From Methylophilus glucosoxydans (GTDB lineage Bacteria > Pseudomonadota > Gammaproteobacteria > Burkholderiales > Methylophilaceae): 64,000 bases of DNA. The position numbers and the translations under genes are program-made. The notes beneath the pieces are model-generated. The model did not search any database. It was not told the origin of the DNA and was given only the letters and a program-made list of their open reading frames with translations. Below are positions 27,526 to 35,903 of the stretch, piece after piece. The stretch spans positions 1,612,001 through 1,676,000 of the forward strand of contig NZ_JBHTJW010000002.1 in assembly GCF_042676145.1 (NCBI RefSeq), given 5' to 3'. The number at the start of each line of letters is the position of its first letter. Position 1 is the stretch's first letter.

Positions 27526-28425
27526 TTACAGGAGTTTGATATAAGTAATAAATCCTGTCCCGATTTCTGGTACATGGATTCGATAATCCATACGGCCAGC
27601 ATTGCTCTTCAACGACATCTCAAGGCGGGGAAATTGCCGACTGACTATACTTGATCTAGCCAGTTTCAATGGTCCATTTTTATGTCCAATTGACATACCC
27701 GCACCAAACTCATCCATGAACCTTCTCGCTTCATCTAGTTGGTCGTTACTGGCGCCACCACTGGCGAGTATAGTTTTAAGCATTTCGGGTTTTTCATTAT
27801 TCAACGCCCACAACAGGCCTACAGCGTTCATATCCATGATAGCAAGCGCATTGACGGGGGGTGTTTTCCCGTTTTCGCCAAATAATCCAATGAAATTGTT
27901 TTCAGTCAAATCCGTTAAGCCCAGTGGAGGGCAGGGCTCTAGCGTAAAAGCCTGACCCTTAAGCATGCTTGAGAGCATTTGATGGCTAGTCGCGAGATTC
28001 TCTGGGATAGCCGCAGGCTGCTCAGTGATGCCACCCACTGGAATGATCTCTAATATTTTTGATCTTAAATCAATATCTTGGAAGGGTTTGTTAATTACAA
28101 ATCTTGCGCCACTTTGATAAGCCTGGTCGATTTTTTCGGCGGCAGATTCCGTGGTCACAAAGCCAATTGGGATTTTTTTTCCGTATGTTTGGCAGACATG
28201 CTGACAAAATTCAAGGCCACTGATTTTATGCATGTGCCAGTCAGTAATAATCAAGTCAGGGCGATAGCCCTCGAGAATATTCATCGCAGCTTCAGCATCT
28301 GTCGCAGTTTGAATTTCGAGCTTTGGATAATTACATCCTTCAATCGCACGTTTGATAATACTTTGTATTGCACGACTGTCATCCACAATCAAGAATTTGG
28401 CTGCTTCACCCGTCATTGTGCTCAT
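27526..28425 (-). CDS. Response regulator with CheY-like receiver and uncharacterised output domain
   Basis: Residues 1-125 are a receiver domain: FLIVDDSRAI acidic pair, phospho-acceptor Asp in LIITDWHMHKISGLEF, a switch Thr in GFVTTESA and the Lys in FVINKPF. A linker follows, then about 150 residues (140-299) with no motif I can name. There is no HTH, GGDEF or HD signature. The start overlaps the stop of the CheX-like gene (ATGA), so they are coupled. A regulator paired with a CheX-like phosphatase suggests a motility or surface-behaviour switch separate from the main che cluster. Confidence 0.85.
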   Translation of the reverse strand: MSTMTGEAAKFLIVDDSRAIQSIIKRAIEGCNYPKLEIQTATDAEAAMNILEGYRPDLIITDWHMHKISGLEFCQHVCQTYGKKIPIGFVTTESAAEKIDQAYQSGARFVINKPFQDIDLRSKILEIIPVGGITEQPAAIPENLATSHQMLSSMLKGQAFTLEPCPPLGLTDLTENNFIGLFGENGKTPPVNALAIMDMNAVGLLWALNNEKPEMLKTILASGGASNDQLDEARRFMDEFGAGMSIGHKNGPLKLARSSIVSRQFPRLEMSLKSNAGRMDYRIHVPEIGTGFITYIKLL

Positions 28426-28919
28426 AATGAAAATACCCCTGAAAACTTATGATTATTTACATCGAAGATCACCAGATTCACCAGGTCTTCGTTTGGTTTA
28501 TCGCTTACAAATAAACGGCTAAATGTTGCCGTTTTTTGGAGTTCAAAGAACTCTTCTAAAGGAATCTCTTTGGGTAGGCCCAATTCACTGTGCTCATCTA
28601 CAATCAAGCCGCCCCCCATGATATTGCATGTCTCCTTTTTGGCATCTTTGACATCCTCATCGGATAATTCGTCAGAAGATAAGCCAAACATATGAGATGC
28701 GATTTTGTGTGCCTCAGCATCATCTAATATCAAACCAATCGCAATCGACTCATGTTGCGGTAATTGGTCAATATAAAGTGGAAGAACAACCGCCATGAGG
28801 TTGTCATGATTGTGAAATGTATAGCGCTGACTTTCCTTGAAGTTGAAAGCGGAACCGCTTACAAACGACCAGGAGTCAGATATTTTTTTCACCATTTCCT
28901 GTGTAGGCAAAAGCTGCAT
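28422..28919 (-). CDS. CheX-like chemotaxis phosphatase family protein
   Basis: 165 residues. The middle part, DEDVKDAKKETCNIMGGGL, resembles the ExxN phosphatase helix of CheX/CheC/FliY proteins (ETCNIMGGG). In that family the Glu and Asn help remove phosphate from a receiver domain. The coupled response regulator downstream is the natural substrate. First gene of the operon, with ggagatg before the ATG. The assignment rests on this motif and the context. Confidence 0.75.
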   Translation of the reverse strand: MQLLPTQEMVKKISDSWSFVSGSAFNFKESQRYTFHNHDNLMAVVLPLYIDQLPQHESIAIGLILDDAEAHKIASHMFGLSSDELSDEDVKDAKKETCNIMGGGLIVDEHSELGLPKEIPLEEFFELQKTATFSRLFVSDKPNEDLVNLVIFDVNNHKFSGVFSL

Positions 28920-29040
28920 GTAGCATCTCCAACAATAGGATATTGATGCTAACGCAGCTTAAAAAGGATTGAAGGCTGAATAAATGGTGTAAAAAGCAGG
29001 TAAATTTTTCAATTGCCATTCATTGGATTTACGCGGTGAA

Positions 29041-29409
29041 TTAAATGATCCGCTTTAATTTCTTACAAAACTTGTACTTTGCTCGCTTATTCATCTCATC
29101 AAAAAAACGGATCTTCCATTCACACCTTACCTTCAGTGAAGCTAAATTTTGTTCACCACACGCAGTCATGCGTAATTTTCTACACTTGCGTGTACGTGGT
29201 GGTGCATAGGCCAGTTGTTTTACTTGATACATGATAGTGCTAGGGACCACCATCTTACCCAATAACCATCTTCTGAGGACAATAGGCTTCAAGTTTAACT
29301 GATGGATAAGTTTCTGCTGATCTATGGTCCCTAGGAATTCCCCAATTTTTAAGCACCAGAGCAGGGTGAGTTGCGTTTGTACTTTTGCAATTTGTTTTTC
29401 TTCCCTCAT
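29041..29409 (-). CDS. DUF3653-like phage regulator, outside the prophage
   Basis: 122 residues. The central part GEFLGTIDQQKL...RRWLLGKMVVPSTI...AYAPP aligns by eye with the prophage gene at 29815 (GWHFGTITTPYKA...YRWITGKAAAPYSA...AFGEPP). Such short proteins with a WRxWxxGxxxxP-like core are phage regulators of the DUF3653 type as I recall it. I start at ATG 29409, after aagggaag. It sits on the chromosomal side of the left dif site, so it is either a leftover of an earlier dif-integrated phage or host property. Confidence 0.6.
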   Translation of the reverse strand: MREEKQIAKVQTQLTLLWCLKIGEFLGTIDQQKLIHQLNLKPIVLRRWLLGKMVVPSTIMYQVKQLAYAPPRTRKCRKLRMTACGEQNLASLKVRCEWKIRFFDEMNKRAKYKFCKKLKRII

Positions 29410-29624
29410 TTTCTTCCCTTTTTCTTGTTTGAAAGCTAATACTAGCACTTTGTAAGGTAATGTAAATATTGATTTATTTGCAATCATTTAAAATGTCTTA
29501 AGTTTTCATTTAGTAAAGCACCAGTAAACACTCTCTTTAAGTAATCTTCTGGCGGAGTATGTGATGCTTTCTGATAGTAAAGAACTAAATTTCTGTGAAA
29601 ATGATAACTTATTGAATTTTATTT

Positions 29625-29652
29625 ATTTAACATAATATACATTATACGAATA
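29625..29652. other. dif-like XerCD site, left prophage junction (attL)
   Basis: XerD arm ATTTAACATAA (29625-29635), core TATACA, XerC arm TTATACGAATA (29642-29652). The XerD arm and core equal the reverse complement of the E. coli and Neisseria dif sites; the XerC arm departs from the canonical TTATGCGAAC form. This is what a phage-contributed arm looks like. The site marks the replication terminus. Confidence 0.88.
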
Positions 29653-29692
29653 TAAAATGTAGATACTCAGTCCTCAGGAAGCGATTTATTTT

Positions 29693-29818
29693 GTGGATGC
29701 GGAAAGATGGTTTTTTATTCCTTCTAATGCTCCATTCTTTACACAATATACAAAAGTGTTAATATTTAAACACTGGGGTGTTCAGCAGTTTCGACTAAAT
29801 ATGATTGAATCGATATGA
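29693..29818 (+). CDS. Possible 41-residue protein at the left prophage end
   Basis: The GTG at 29693 has aggaag 10 bases upstream. The frame is rich in aromatics (RWFFIPSNAPFFTQY) and its TGA stop overlaps the ATG of the next gene as ATGA, the classical coupling arrangement. No family is recognised. The open frame extends upstream of the GTG to a TAG at 29659, so the exact start is uncertain. Confidence 0.4.
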   Translation: MDAERWFFIPSNAPFFTQYTKVLIFKHWGVQQFRLNMIESI

Positions 29819-30225
29819 ACAAAAAATCAGACATAAAAAAACTACAAAGTAAAAATACAATCGAGTGGTATTTGACTGTAGGTTGGCATTTTGGGACGAT
29901 CACCACCCCTTATAAAGCGCGTGAAATTTTGCAGGTTGACCGAGTAACTTGGTATCGTTGGATAACTGGAAAAGCGGCCGCACCTTATAGCGCACTAGAA
30001 CTTCTAAGACTGCACGCATTTGGTGAACCTCCTTGCGGTCGATCAATAGCATGGCGTGGTTTTAGATTTCAAAATGAAAAGTTAATAGCTGAAGATGGCC
30101 GGGAATTTAGCCCAGCAGATTTAAAGGCCGTTTTTTACTGGAAACAAATGGCATTTGATAAACTGGATAACGAAGGCCTTAAAGAGATTTATCAAGAACT
30201 CAAACAAATCTACAGGCATGCATAA
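29815..30225 (+). CDS. DUF3653-like phage regulatory protein
   Basis: 136 residues with a helix-turn-helix-like N-terminal half (VDRVTWYRWITGKAAAPYSALELLRLHAFG) and the WRGFRFQ...LIAEDGREFSP segment found in the short phage proteins I know as DUF3653. A DNA-binding role is likely. It has a relative on the other side of dif at 29041. It is directly followed by the next small gene with no gap. Confidence 0.7.
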   Translation: MNKKSDIKKLQSKNTIEWYLTVGWHFGTITTPYKAREILQVDRVTWYRWITGKAAAPYSALELLRLHAFGEPPCGRSIAWRGFRFQNEKLIAEDGREFSPADLKAVFYWKQMAFDKLDNEGLKEIYQELKQIYRHA

Positions 30226-30543
30226 ATGAATCAGACTGATTTATATGAAGTTCTTAAAAAATCCAACTGTAAAATCCTTTCATTCGAGGATTACCCTGGA
30301 AATCTAGGTAGCTGGCGAGTTTCATTCATGTGCAACGAAATTTCATGTGATGTTGTAAGCAATCGCTTTGATACTTACATGATAATGCAATCAAAAAGCC
30401 TAAAACATGGGTGCCATAAAAGTGTTATTGAAAGCGACAAGGCACATTTCACAGAGTGTTTCGAGCTAACAACCCTATCAAATTGGCTTTCATTCATCCT
30501 CATAAAATTTGCCGCATTCACAGAAAATCAATCACCTGAATAA
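30226..30543 (+). CDS. Hypothetical inovirus protein
   Basis: 105 residues with no membrane segment; the ATG follows the previous stop codon directly (taaATG). Cys residues occur in pairs (CNEISCD, HGCHK). No family is recognised. Its place in a tight plus-strand pair suggests that it works with the regulator before it. Confidence 0.6.
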   Translation: MNQTDLYEVLKKSNCKILSFEDYPGNLGSWRVSFMCNEISCDVVSNRFDTYMIMQSKSLKHGCHKSVIESDKAHFTECFELTTLSNWLSFILIKFAAFTENQSPE

Positions 30544-30924
30544 GGACTGGACAATTTTTGCATGCAAAAAATAACCAGAATCTTTATATGGGCGCAAAAA
30601 TAAAAAACTTATTCACGCGCCCTACTCTTTCTAGAACCTCGGGCCTCATTGCCAGCCCGAACCCGCTAGAGGAAAGGCGTTCGAGCGCGTTGCGGTTAAT
30701 TCTTGTCGCTGTAACTACAAATCAAAAAGCGAGTAAAGACCTGGCAATGAACAGTTCCCCTCCCGCTTTGCGGGCCCCTCCCATTAAATGCCACCGGGCA
30801 AGCCCGGCAAGGGTCTTGACACGATTTTTGATTTACAGCGGGTCCGCAGTTATGCGGAGTGGCGACACCCACCGCGCGCGGTGAATGTTGCCATCCGATA
30901 ACTGGAACGCGAAAGGATTGAATT
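30544..30924. other. Hairpin-rich intergenic region, putative phage origin
   Basis: Within an AT-rich element this stretch is GC-rich and full of inverted repeats: tcgggc/gcccga at 30639-30660, cccgc/gcggg at 30762-30774 and the palindrome ccgggcaagcccgg at 30794-30807. Filamentous phages keep their origins and packaging hairpin in exactly such a non-coding region. The Rep nick site cannot be read off by eye. The ORF that overlaps this region (30558-30884) looks non-coding. Confidence 0.65.
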
Positions 30925-31173
30925 ATGATTGAAATGACAGTAAGACTAGACGACGATGCAGCCAAAGAGTTGGAGCAGCTTAGACTTGAGTTTTGCGAGA
31001 AAACATCCAACAAAGCAATTTTAAAGGCGATTAAAAACTACAGAAAATTGCTTGATGACTACCAAAAGACCAGAGCTGATTTAGCTTTAGCTAAAGCGCA
31101 ACTAAATGAAATTACAGCAAGTTTGAAAGCCCAAAAAAGAGCAAGTGAAGTTATGGAAAAGTATATTAGATGA
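30925..31173 (+). CDS. Small helical protein, possibly ribbon-helix-helix type
   Basis: 82 residues. The N-terminus IEMTVRLDDDAAKELEQLR followed by NKAILKAIKNY resembles a ribbon-helix-helix DNA-binding fold; the rest is a coiled coil (TRADLALAKAQLNEITASLK). Gaaagga lies upstream of the ATG. A terminator follows at once, so it is a single-gene unit next to the putative origin, where a copy-number or transcription regulator would fit. Confidence 0.65.
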   Translation: MIEMTVRLDDDAAKELEQLRLEFCEKTSNKAILKAIKNYRKLLDDYQKTRADLALAKAQLNEITASLKAQKRASEVMEKYIR

Positions 31174-31192
31174 CACCAAAATTTTCATGGCC

Positions 31193-31225
31193 AACGCCGG
31201 ATCTCAAGGGACCGGCGTTTTTTTT
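31193..31225 (+). terminator. Terminator after the small helical gene
   Basis: aacgccgg / ccggcgtt with an 11-base loop, followed by a T run. It separates the regulator region from the restriction-modification genes. The remaining gap to 31433 is AT-rich and probably holds the methyltransferase promoter. Confidence 0.88.
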
Positions 31226-31432
31226 GGTGGTAAAAAAATACCAGGTAGTTACCAATCGAGGCGTGTTTTGGTATTAAAATTCAATAATCTAATTTTTATA
31301 CTGCGGTGCGGCGCTCAATACATGTCGCGGCATCCCTCTTACTATAATTAGATTATGGCGAAAGAAATGAAAAACGTTTTCTTCCACATATTCATTTACT
31401 TTTGCAACTAAGAATTAACAGGTTATCTAACA

Positions 31433-32506
31433 ATGTCCACAAAGCCTTTAGTATTTTCATTTTTTTCAGGAGCGGGATTTCTAGACCTTGGGTTTGAAAA
31501 AAATGGATTCGAAATTGCCTATGTAAATGAAATTCACACACCATTCCTTGAGGCATATAAACATTCACGTTTGAAGTTGAATATACCACCGCCTAAATAC
31601 GGTTATCACAATGGTGATATTGGTGAACTATTGAGTAAAAACTCAAACACCATGGCAGATCTAATGAAAAATGCAAAACTTTCTAGTGATCTAGTTGGTT
31701 TCATTGGCGGGCCGCCCTGTCCAGATTTCTCCGTGGGAGGGAAAAACAAAGGTGAAAATGGCGAAAACGGTAAGCTGTCAAAAACATATGTGCAATTGAT
31801 ATGCGAACAAAAACCAGACTTTTTCATTTTTGAAAATGTAAAAGGACTGTACCGTACAGCAAAACATCGAGCTTTCTTTGACACATTAAAAAAGATGCTC
31901 GCAAAAGCTGGTTACAAATGCACCGAGCGATTGATTAACTCAATTGAGTATGGTGTACCACAAGATCGAGAGCGAATAATTCTTTTCGGCACTCGGGATA
32001 AAGGAATAGAAAAATTCAATTGGAATCTAGATATAAAATTTCCAGATCGATCTGCATTTGATCATGAATGGCCTGATACAGCCGGTGAAGAGTGGAATTT
32101 ACTTAACCATCCCAATATTCCAAGAGAGTTGATGATTGAGCACTGGTTTAAAAACAATGATGTCACTAACCATCCAAACTCCCTGGACTACTTCACGCCA
32201 AGAGCCGGCTTAGTAAAATTTCAAACAATCGTTGAAGGTGATGTCTCAAGAAAATCATACAAAAGACTTCACCGATGGAGATATTCGCCCACAGCGGCAT
32301 ATGGAAATAATGAGGTGCATATTCACCCAATCCTTCCACGACGTATATCAGTTTCAGAAGCTTTAGCAATCCAATCGCTACCTAAAGAGTTTGAATTGCC
32401 TGAAAGTATGAGTCTTACAAATATGTTTAAAACTGTAGGAAATGGAGTTCCATTTTTAGCGGCTAAGGGAATTGCATCTTCCGTAAAAGATTTTCTGGGG
32501 GCGTAA
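31433..32506 (+). CDS. DNA (cytosine-5-)-methyltransferase of a restriction-modification pair
   Basis: 357 residues with the ordered C5-methyltransferase motifs: I SFFSGAGFLDLGFEKNGF, IV GGPPCPDFSVGG with catalytic Cys96, VI ENVKGL, VIII QDRERIILFG, IX RRISVSEALAIQSLP and X GNGVPFLAA. The target-recognition region lies between VIII and IX. The motif-IV variant PCPDFS replaces the common PCQxFS. A 3-base gap to the endonuclease gene makes this a compact operon. It is AT-rich compared with the host genes, consistent with transfer. Confidence 0.95.
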   Translation: MSTKPLVFSFFSGAGFLDLGFEKNGFEIAYVNEIHTPFLEAYKHSRLKLNIPPPKYGYHNGDIGELLSKNSNTMADLMKNAKLSSDLVGFIGGPPCPDFSVGGKNKGENGENGKLSKTYVQLICEQKPDFFIFENVKGLYRTAKHRAFFDTLKKMLAKAGYKCTERLINSIEYGVPQDRERIILFGTRDKGIEKFNWNLDIKFPDRSAFDHEWPDTAGEEWNLLNHPNIPRELMIEHWFKNNDVTNHPNSLDYFTPRAGLVKFQTIVEGDVSRKSYKRLHRWRYSPTAAYGNNEVHIHPILPRRISVSEALAIQSLPKEFELPESMSLTNMFKTVGNGVPFLAAKGIASSVKDFLGA

Positions 32507-32509
32507 TCA

Positions 32510-33580
32510 ATGAAAGTTACTGCAGGTAATTTAGTTAAAGCAATAGCAAAACTTCCTAAGGATGTGCGTTTTAATTATGTACATAGCGGTACTCAAACAA
32601 AAGTTCAGGTTATCAGAGTTCAGGAGCCCGAGGGCCCAATCTATATAAAACGATTTAAAAGTGATGGTTCAGAAGATGAAACGAGTATATCAAAGGAAAT
32701 GCTCTGGAGAGCAGCTAATGCTTTCGTTGAAAATGTGCCAGTTAATTTTGATCGTTTATTCGGAGCAAGTTATAACACCAGGTCGGCATTGGAAGCTTTG
32801 CTAGCACATACACCAGAGTTTTACTGGTGCAAGCCAGGCAGAATTGAACTAATTCATGATTCAACGGAAATTAAAAAAGGACATAAGCATTTAGTGTGGA
32901 AGCCTCAAGAACCTCATAGAAATGCGATCATGATGGAATCTAAAGGGGTTGAGGCTATTTCTGAATTACCTTTGCAATTTGTAACATACGATGCATTGGT
33001 TGGTTTTGATTCACGGCCAACTGATGAATTGCCTATTGAGGTAAAGCGGAGACACCTCCAAATACAAATCGCGCTGATTGAAATTGGAACAAAACTAGGC
33101 TTTAGAACTTGGATAGCTCATAACGATAAAGGCTTTCAATATGGTGATAAAAAAATAGGGTCTTTAGATGGAGTTATCGGGAAACTTTCAGATGAACGAG
33201 TTCTTGCCGCATATCCTGATGCTATTGACGCTGCGAAGCTAATTGATTGCGTTTGGTTTAAAAATGGGAGATTAATGCCAGCAGTAATGGAGGTTGAACA
33301 TAGTACTGGTATTACAAGCGGCCTCAATCGAATGAAAAAGTTTCAAGAGATAGCCCCCGCCATAAAAGATGTTAGATGGGTAATTGTCGCTGCTGACGAA
33401 GATCGAGGTGAGGTTCTTAGAAAAGCAAATGATCCACAATTTTCATCACTAAATACAAAATACTTTCCTTACTCAGCCGTAGAGGAATTACATAGCTTGT
33501 GTAGGCGTAGGGGCTTAACATCAGCTGCTGTTAATGAGGTTTTCTTGGATTCTTTCATGGAGCCTTGTATATCACATTAG
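32510..33580 (+). CDS. Putative type II restriction endonuclease
   Basis: 356 residues, encoded 3 bases after the methyltransferase. In the C-terminal half, GSLDGVIGKL, then LIDCVWFKNGRLMPAVMEVEHSTG, has the look of a PD-(D/E)xK nuclease core (acidic residue, then ExE on a beta strand), followed by SGLNRMKKFQEI. The N-terminal half could hold the recognition part. The exact family and cleavage site are not known to me. It points towards the convergent end of the phage secretin gene, 70 bases away. Confidence 0.85.
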   Translation: MKVTAGNLVKAIAKLPKDVRFNYVHSGTQTKVQVIRVQEPEGPIYIKRFKSDGSEDETSISKEMLWRAANAFVENVPVNFDRLFGASYNTRSALEALLAHTPEFYWCKPGRIELIHDSTEIKKGHKHLVWKPQEPHRNAIMMESKGVEAISELPLQFVTYDALVGFDSRPTDELPIEVKRRHLQIQIALIEIGTKLGFRTWIAHNDKGFQYGDKKIGSLDGVIGKLSDERVLAAYPDAIDAAKLIDCVWFKNGRLMPAVMEVEHSTGITSGLNRMKKFQEIAPAIKDVRWVIVAADEDRGEVLRKANDPQFSSLNTKYFPYSAVEELHSLCRRRGLTSAAVNEVFLDSFMEPCISH

Positions 33581-33650
33581 ATGGCTTTTAGGAAAAGCTG
33601 GATCGGGAATTCTTTTAATAAGTAAGGGCAATAATTTTCATAATAAGTTG

Positions 33651-34913
33651 CTAAATTTTACTTACATGAAGAACAAGCAAAAGATCAACGCTAGATGAGG
33701 ATGATTTTGCACCAGTAGGGATAACACCAAATGATGTGCGGCCGCGATCATTTTTTGATTGCTCGAGACCACCTAACAAGATCAAATCACCATCACGACA
33801 ATTAAGCGTTGTTTCAAGCTTGCGCTGCAATAAGGTTGGCGTCTGATTAACGCCAGTAGTTGTCTGCGTAAAGTCTGAGACTGATTGCAAAATATTAAGC
33901 TCGATATTTTCAGGGCGTATTTTTGGAGTGACCTGGAGAGTAATACCACTATCACGATACTGAACGGACTGCTGGGTCTGACCTGTTGCGTTAGTGACAA
34001 TCTGAGACAGCACTGGTACAGATGCACCGACATTGATCAAGGCAGGCTTATCGTCTGTGGCGCGTAAAGTCGGGCTAGAAAGGTTACGGAAATGCTCGGA
34101 GCTATTGAGCATTTTAAAAACAATTGGCAGATCAGTGCTATTGATTGCTATACGAGCGGCGCCAGTTAAATTCGTTACAGGTAACGAAATCGACAAGATA
34201 TTTTTTAAGAGATTAAGAACAGCCTCGACAGCGCTTTGGTCGGTTTGATTTTTCTGATACTCATATATAGATGCCTTTATGACCAAATCAGGCTTTGTTT
34301 TGTCAAAATCGGCTATAAGTGATTTTATATAGTCTTCCCTACCCTCAGGCATTTTAAAGAGTAACTTGCCGTCAATATTTAAAGCCGATACCCCAATAAA
34401 TTTTAAAAGATCGACAATTTTTGCTGCATCAACATTAACAGGCTCATAAAAAGTGTAGTCAATATCTGCAAACGGAACAAGATCAGAAATATCAACCGGA
34501 TCATGAGTTGAAGACGGGGATTCAGGCAAAAGTACTGGACGGGATGGATTTTCGGCACGGACAGGATTTAAAGGCACGTGCTGGGGCGTCACATTCAACT
34601 CTTGACGAACGTCCTTAACAACGAAATAAACATCGGCGCGATTTTCTAGATGAATTTTGTAATCTTTGAGAATCTGGATAAACAAGCTTTTAGCTTGATC
34701 GGGGGTTTTATTTTTTAGACTGACAGTTAAGGTTTTAGATTCAGCTTTAACCTCTGGAGATATTACATACTCAGCCTTAAAAACTGACTGCATAAAAAGC
34801 TGAACAATTTCTGGAAGTTTTGCATCTTGAAGCTCGATATTTATTCCAGAAGCAGCGCGGGAAAAGCTAGGTAACAAAAAAAGAGCCAACAACAGATAGT
34901 GTTTTAATTTCAT
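33651..34913 (-). CDS. Phage secretin, pIV-like outer-membrane exit channel
   Basis: Filamentous phages leave the cell through this multimer. A signal peptide (HYLLLALFLLPSFSRAAS) is followed by an N0/STN-like domain (GINIELQDAKLPEIVQLFMQ) and N-domain repeats. The C-terminal secretin region starts near residue 250 and holds INVGASVPV, YRDSGITLQVTP, and GDLILLGGLEQS, all seen in GspD/PulD-type channels. 420 residues matches pIV. The start overlaps the Zot stop (ATGA). Having its own secretin means that the phage does not depend on a host type II channel. Confidence 0.93.
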   Translation of the reverse strand: MKLKHYLLLALFLLPSFSRAASGINIELQDAKLPEIVQLFMQSVFKAEYVISPEVKAESKTLTVSLKNKTPDQAKSLFIQILKDYKIHLENRADVYFVVKDVRQELNVTPQHVPLNPVRAENPSRPVLLPESPSSTHDPVDISDLVPFADIDYTFYEPVNVDAAKIVDLLKFIGVSALNIDGKLLFKMPEGREDYIKSLIADFDKTKPDLVIKASIYEYQKNQTDQSAVEAVLNLLKNILSISLPVTNLTGAARIAINSTDLPIVFKMLNSSEHFRNLSSPTLRATDDKPALINVGASVPVLSQIVTNATGQTQQSVQYRDSGITLQVTPKIRPENIELNILQSVSDFTQTTTGVNQTPTLLQRKLETTLNCRDGDLILLGGLEQSKNDRGRTSFGVIPTGAKSSSSSVDLLLVLHVSKI

Positions 34914-35902
34914 TTTTTTACCTCCAATGTATAGCAGCCATTTTTTGTATAAACCTTGCCATCCTTAACGGGCCAATGACTTACAACGCCCTTAACGCTT
35001 AAAGAAGCGTGAGAACCGTAAACAATAAAACTATCAGGGCGAGAACAAAGCAGATGGACGGGTTTGGTCGAATAGTAGTAAAAGCAATAGATTAAAAAAA
35101 GGACAAAAGAAAGAACAAAAATAGAAAGCGTGACGTATTTTCTTGCCTTATCAAATACCGTTAAAAATCGGCCATATGTATAGAAGTTTGAAAGAACACA
35201 AAAAGCGCCGTCTATCTCAACATCATAAACACGGCTTTCGTTTGGACCGTAAGAATGCCAGGCGTCAAGTCTAGTAGATTCATAAAAGTGTTGATCAGTG
35301 TTATAAGCCTGGTAGAGGTCAGAGCCGTAGTAAGTCCAACGCTCTTGCACTTTTGATTTAGGATCTTTTCCGTAATGAACTTCACCAATATGAACTTGAG
35401 GCAAATTCCCGCTAAAACCAAAAACGCGCAATAAAGAACCCAAAAGAGGGATTTTCATGCGATCAAGACGCCCCGCCCTAACCACTCGCTCAACAAGGGC
35501 ATTTCTTGCCTGTTTATCAATTGATTCAATATCCTGAGCTATAAATAGTGTGTGCCAGTGCCGTTTACGGATATGACGCTGAAAAACAATAAAATCGTCG
35601 CGGCCATCTTTATTCCACTGATGTGAATTGAGCCACATTGACAGCTCATCAAGAGCCAAAAGGCCGAATGTCTTTTCGTTTTTAGACTGTGATGCAATCC
35701 CTAGCGATTGCAATTCCGGTAATTTTGGATAATCAGATAGGCGTGTGTAAGTCTGAACAGACCAGTAAGGCAAAAGCTTGTCTAGATAAATATCAAGATT
35801 GGTAGCAACAGGCAAACCAGATCTTAAAAAATCACGAATGCGACCGACACTTAAAATTGTTTTTCCTGCCCCAAGTTCTCCAATTACTGTCCAGTTACCC
35901 AT
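34910..35902 (-). CDS. Zot/pI-like inovirus assembly ATPase
   Basis: 330 residues. Walker A GELGAGKT lies at the N-terminus, LLALDELSMW a Walker B-like strand near residue 100, and one membrane segment near residue 260 (VTLSIFVLSFVLFLIYCFYYY) with a short C-terminal periplasmic part, the topology of phage morphogenesis protein pI. I start at the ATG 35902, one base after the stop of the preceding gene; the upstream extension has no P-loop-relevant sequence. It couples phage extrusion to ATP hydrolysis at the inner membrane. Confidence 0.93.
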   Translation of the reverse strand: MGNWTVIGELGAGKTILSVGRIRDFLRSGLPVATNLDIYLDKLLPYWSVQTYTRLSDYPKLPELQSLGIASQSKNEKTFGLLALDELSMWLNSHQWNKDGRDDFIVFQRHIRKRHWHTLFIAQDIESIDKQARNALVERVVRAGRLDRMKIPLLGSLLRVFGFSGNLPQVHIGEVHYGKDPKSKVQERWTYYGSDLYQAYNTDQHFYESTRLDAWHSYGPNESRVYDVEIDGAFCVLSNFYTYGRFLTVFDKARKYVTLSIFVLSFVLFLIYCFYYYSTKPVHLLCSRPDSFIVYGSHASLSVKGVVSHWPVKDGKVYTKNGCYTLEVKK

Positions 35903-35903
35903 A

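Noticed and set aside
30558..30884. A 108-codon plus-strand frame and a 105-codon minus-strand frame in the hairpin region
   Set aside because: No ribosome site and no protein-like composition; the inverted repeats explain the open frames in GC-rich DNA.
31328..31356. ctataattagattatggcg before the methyltransferase, as a possible internal XerCD site splitting the element in two
   Set aside because: The spacing between the arms is 5, the core does not match TATACA and the XerD arm is poor.
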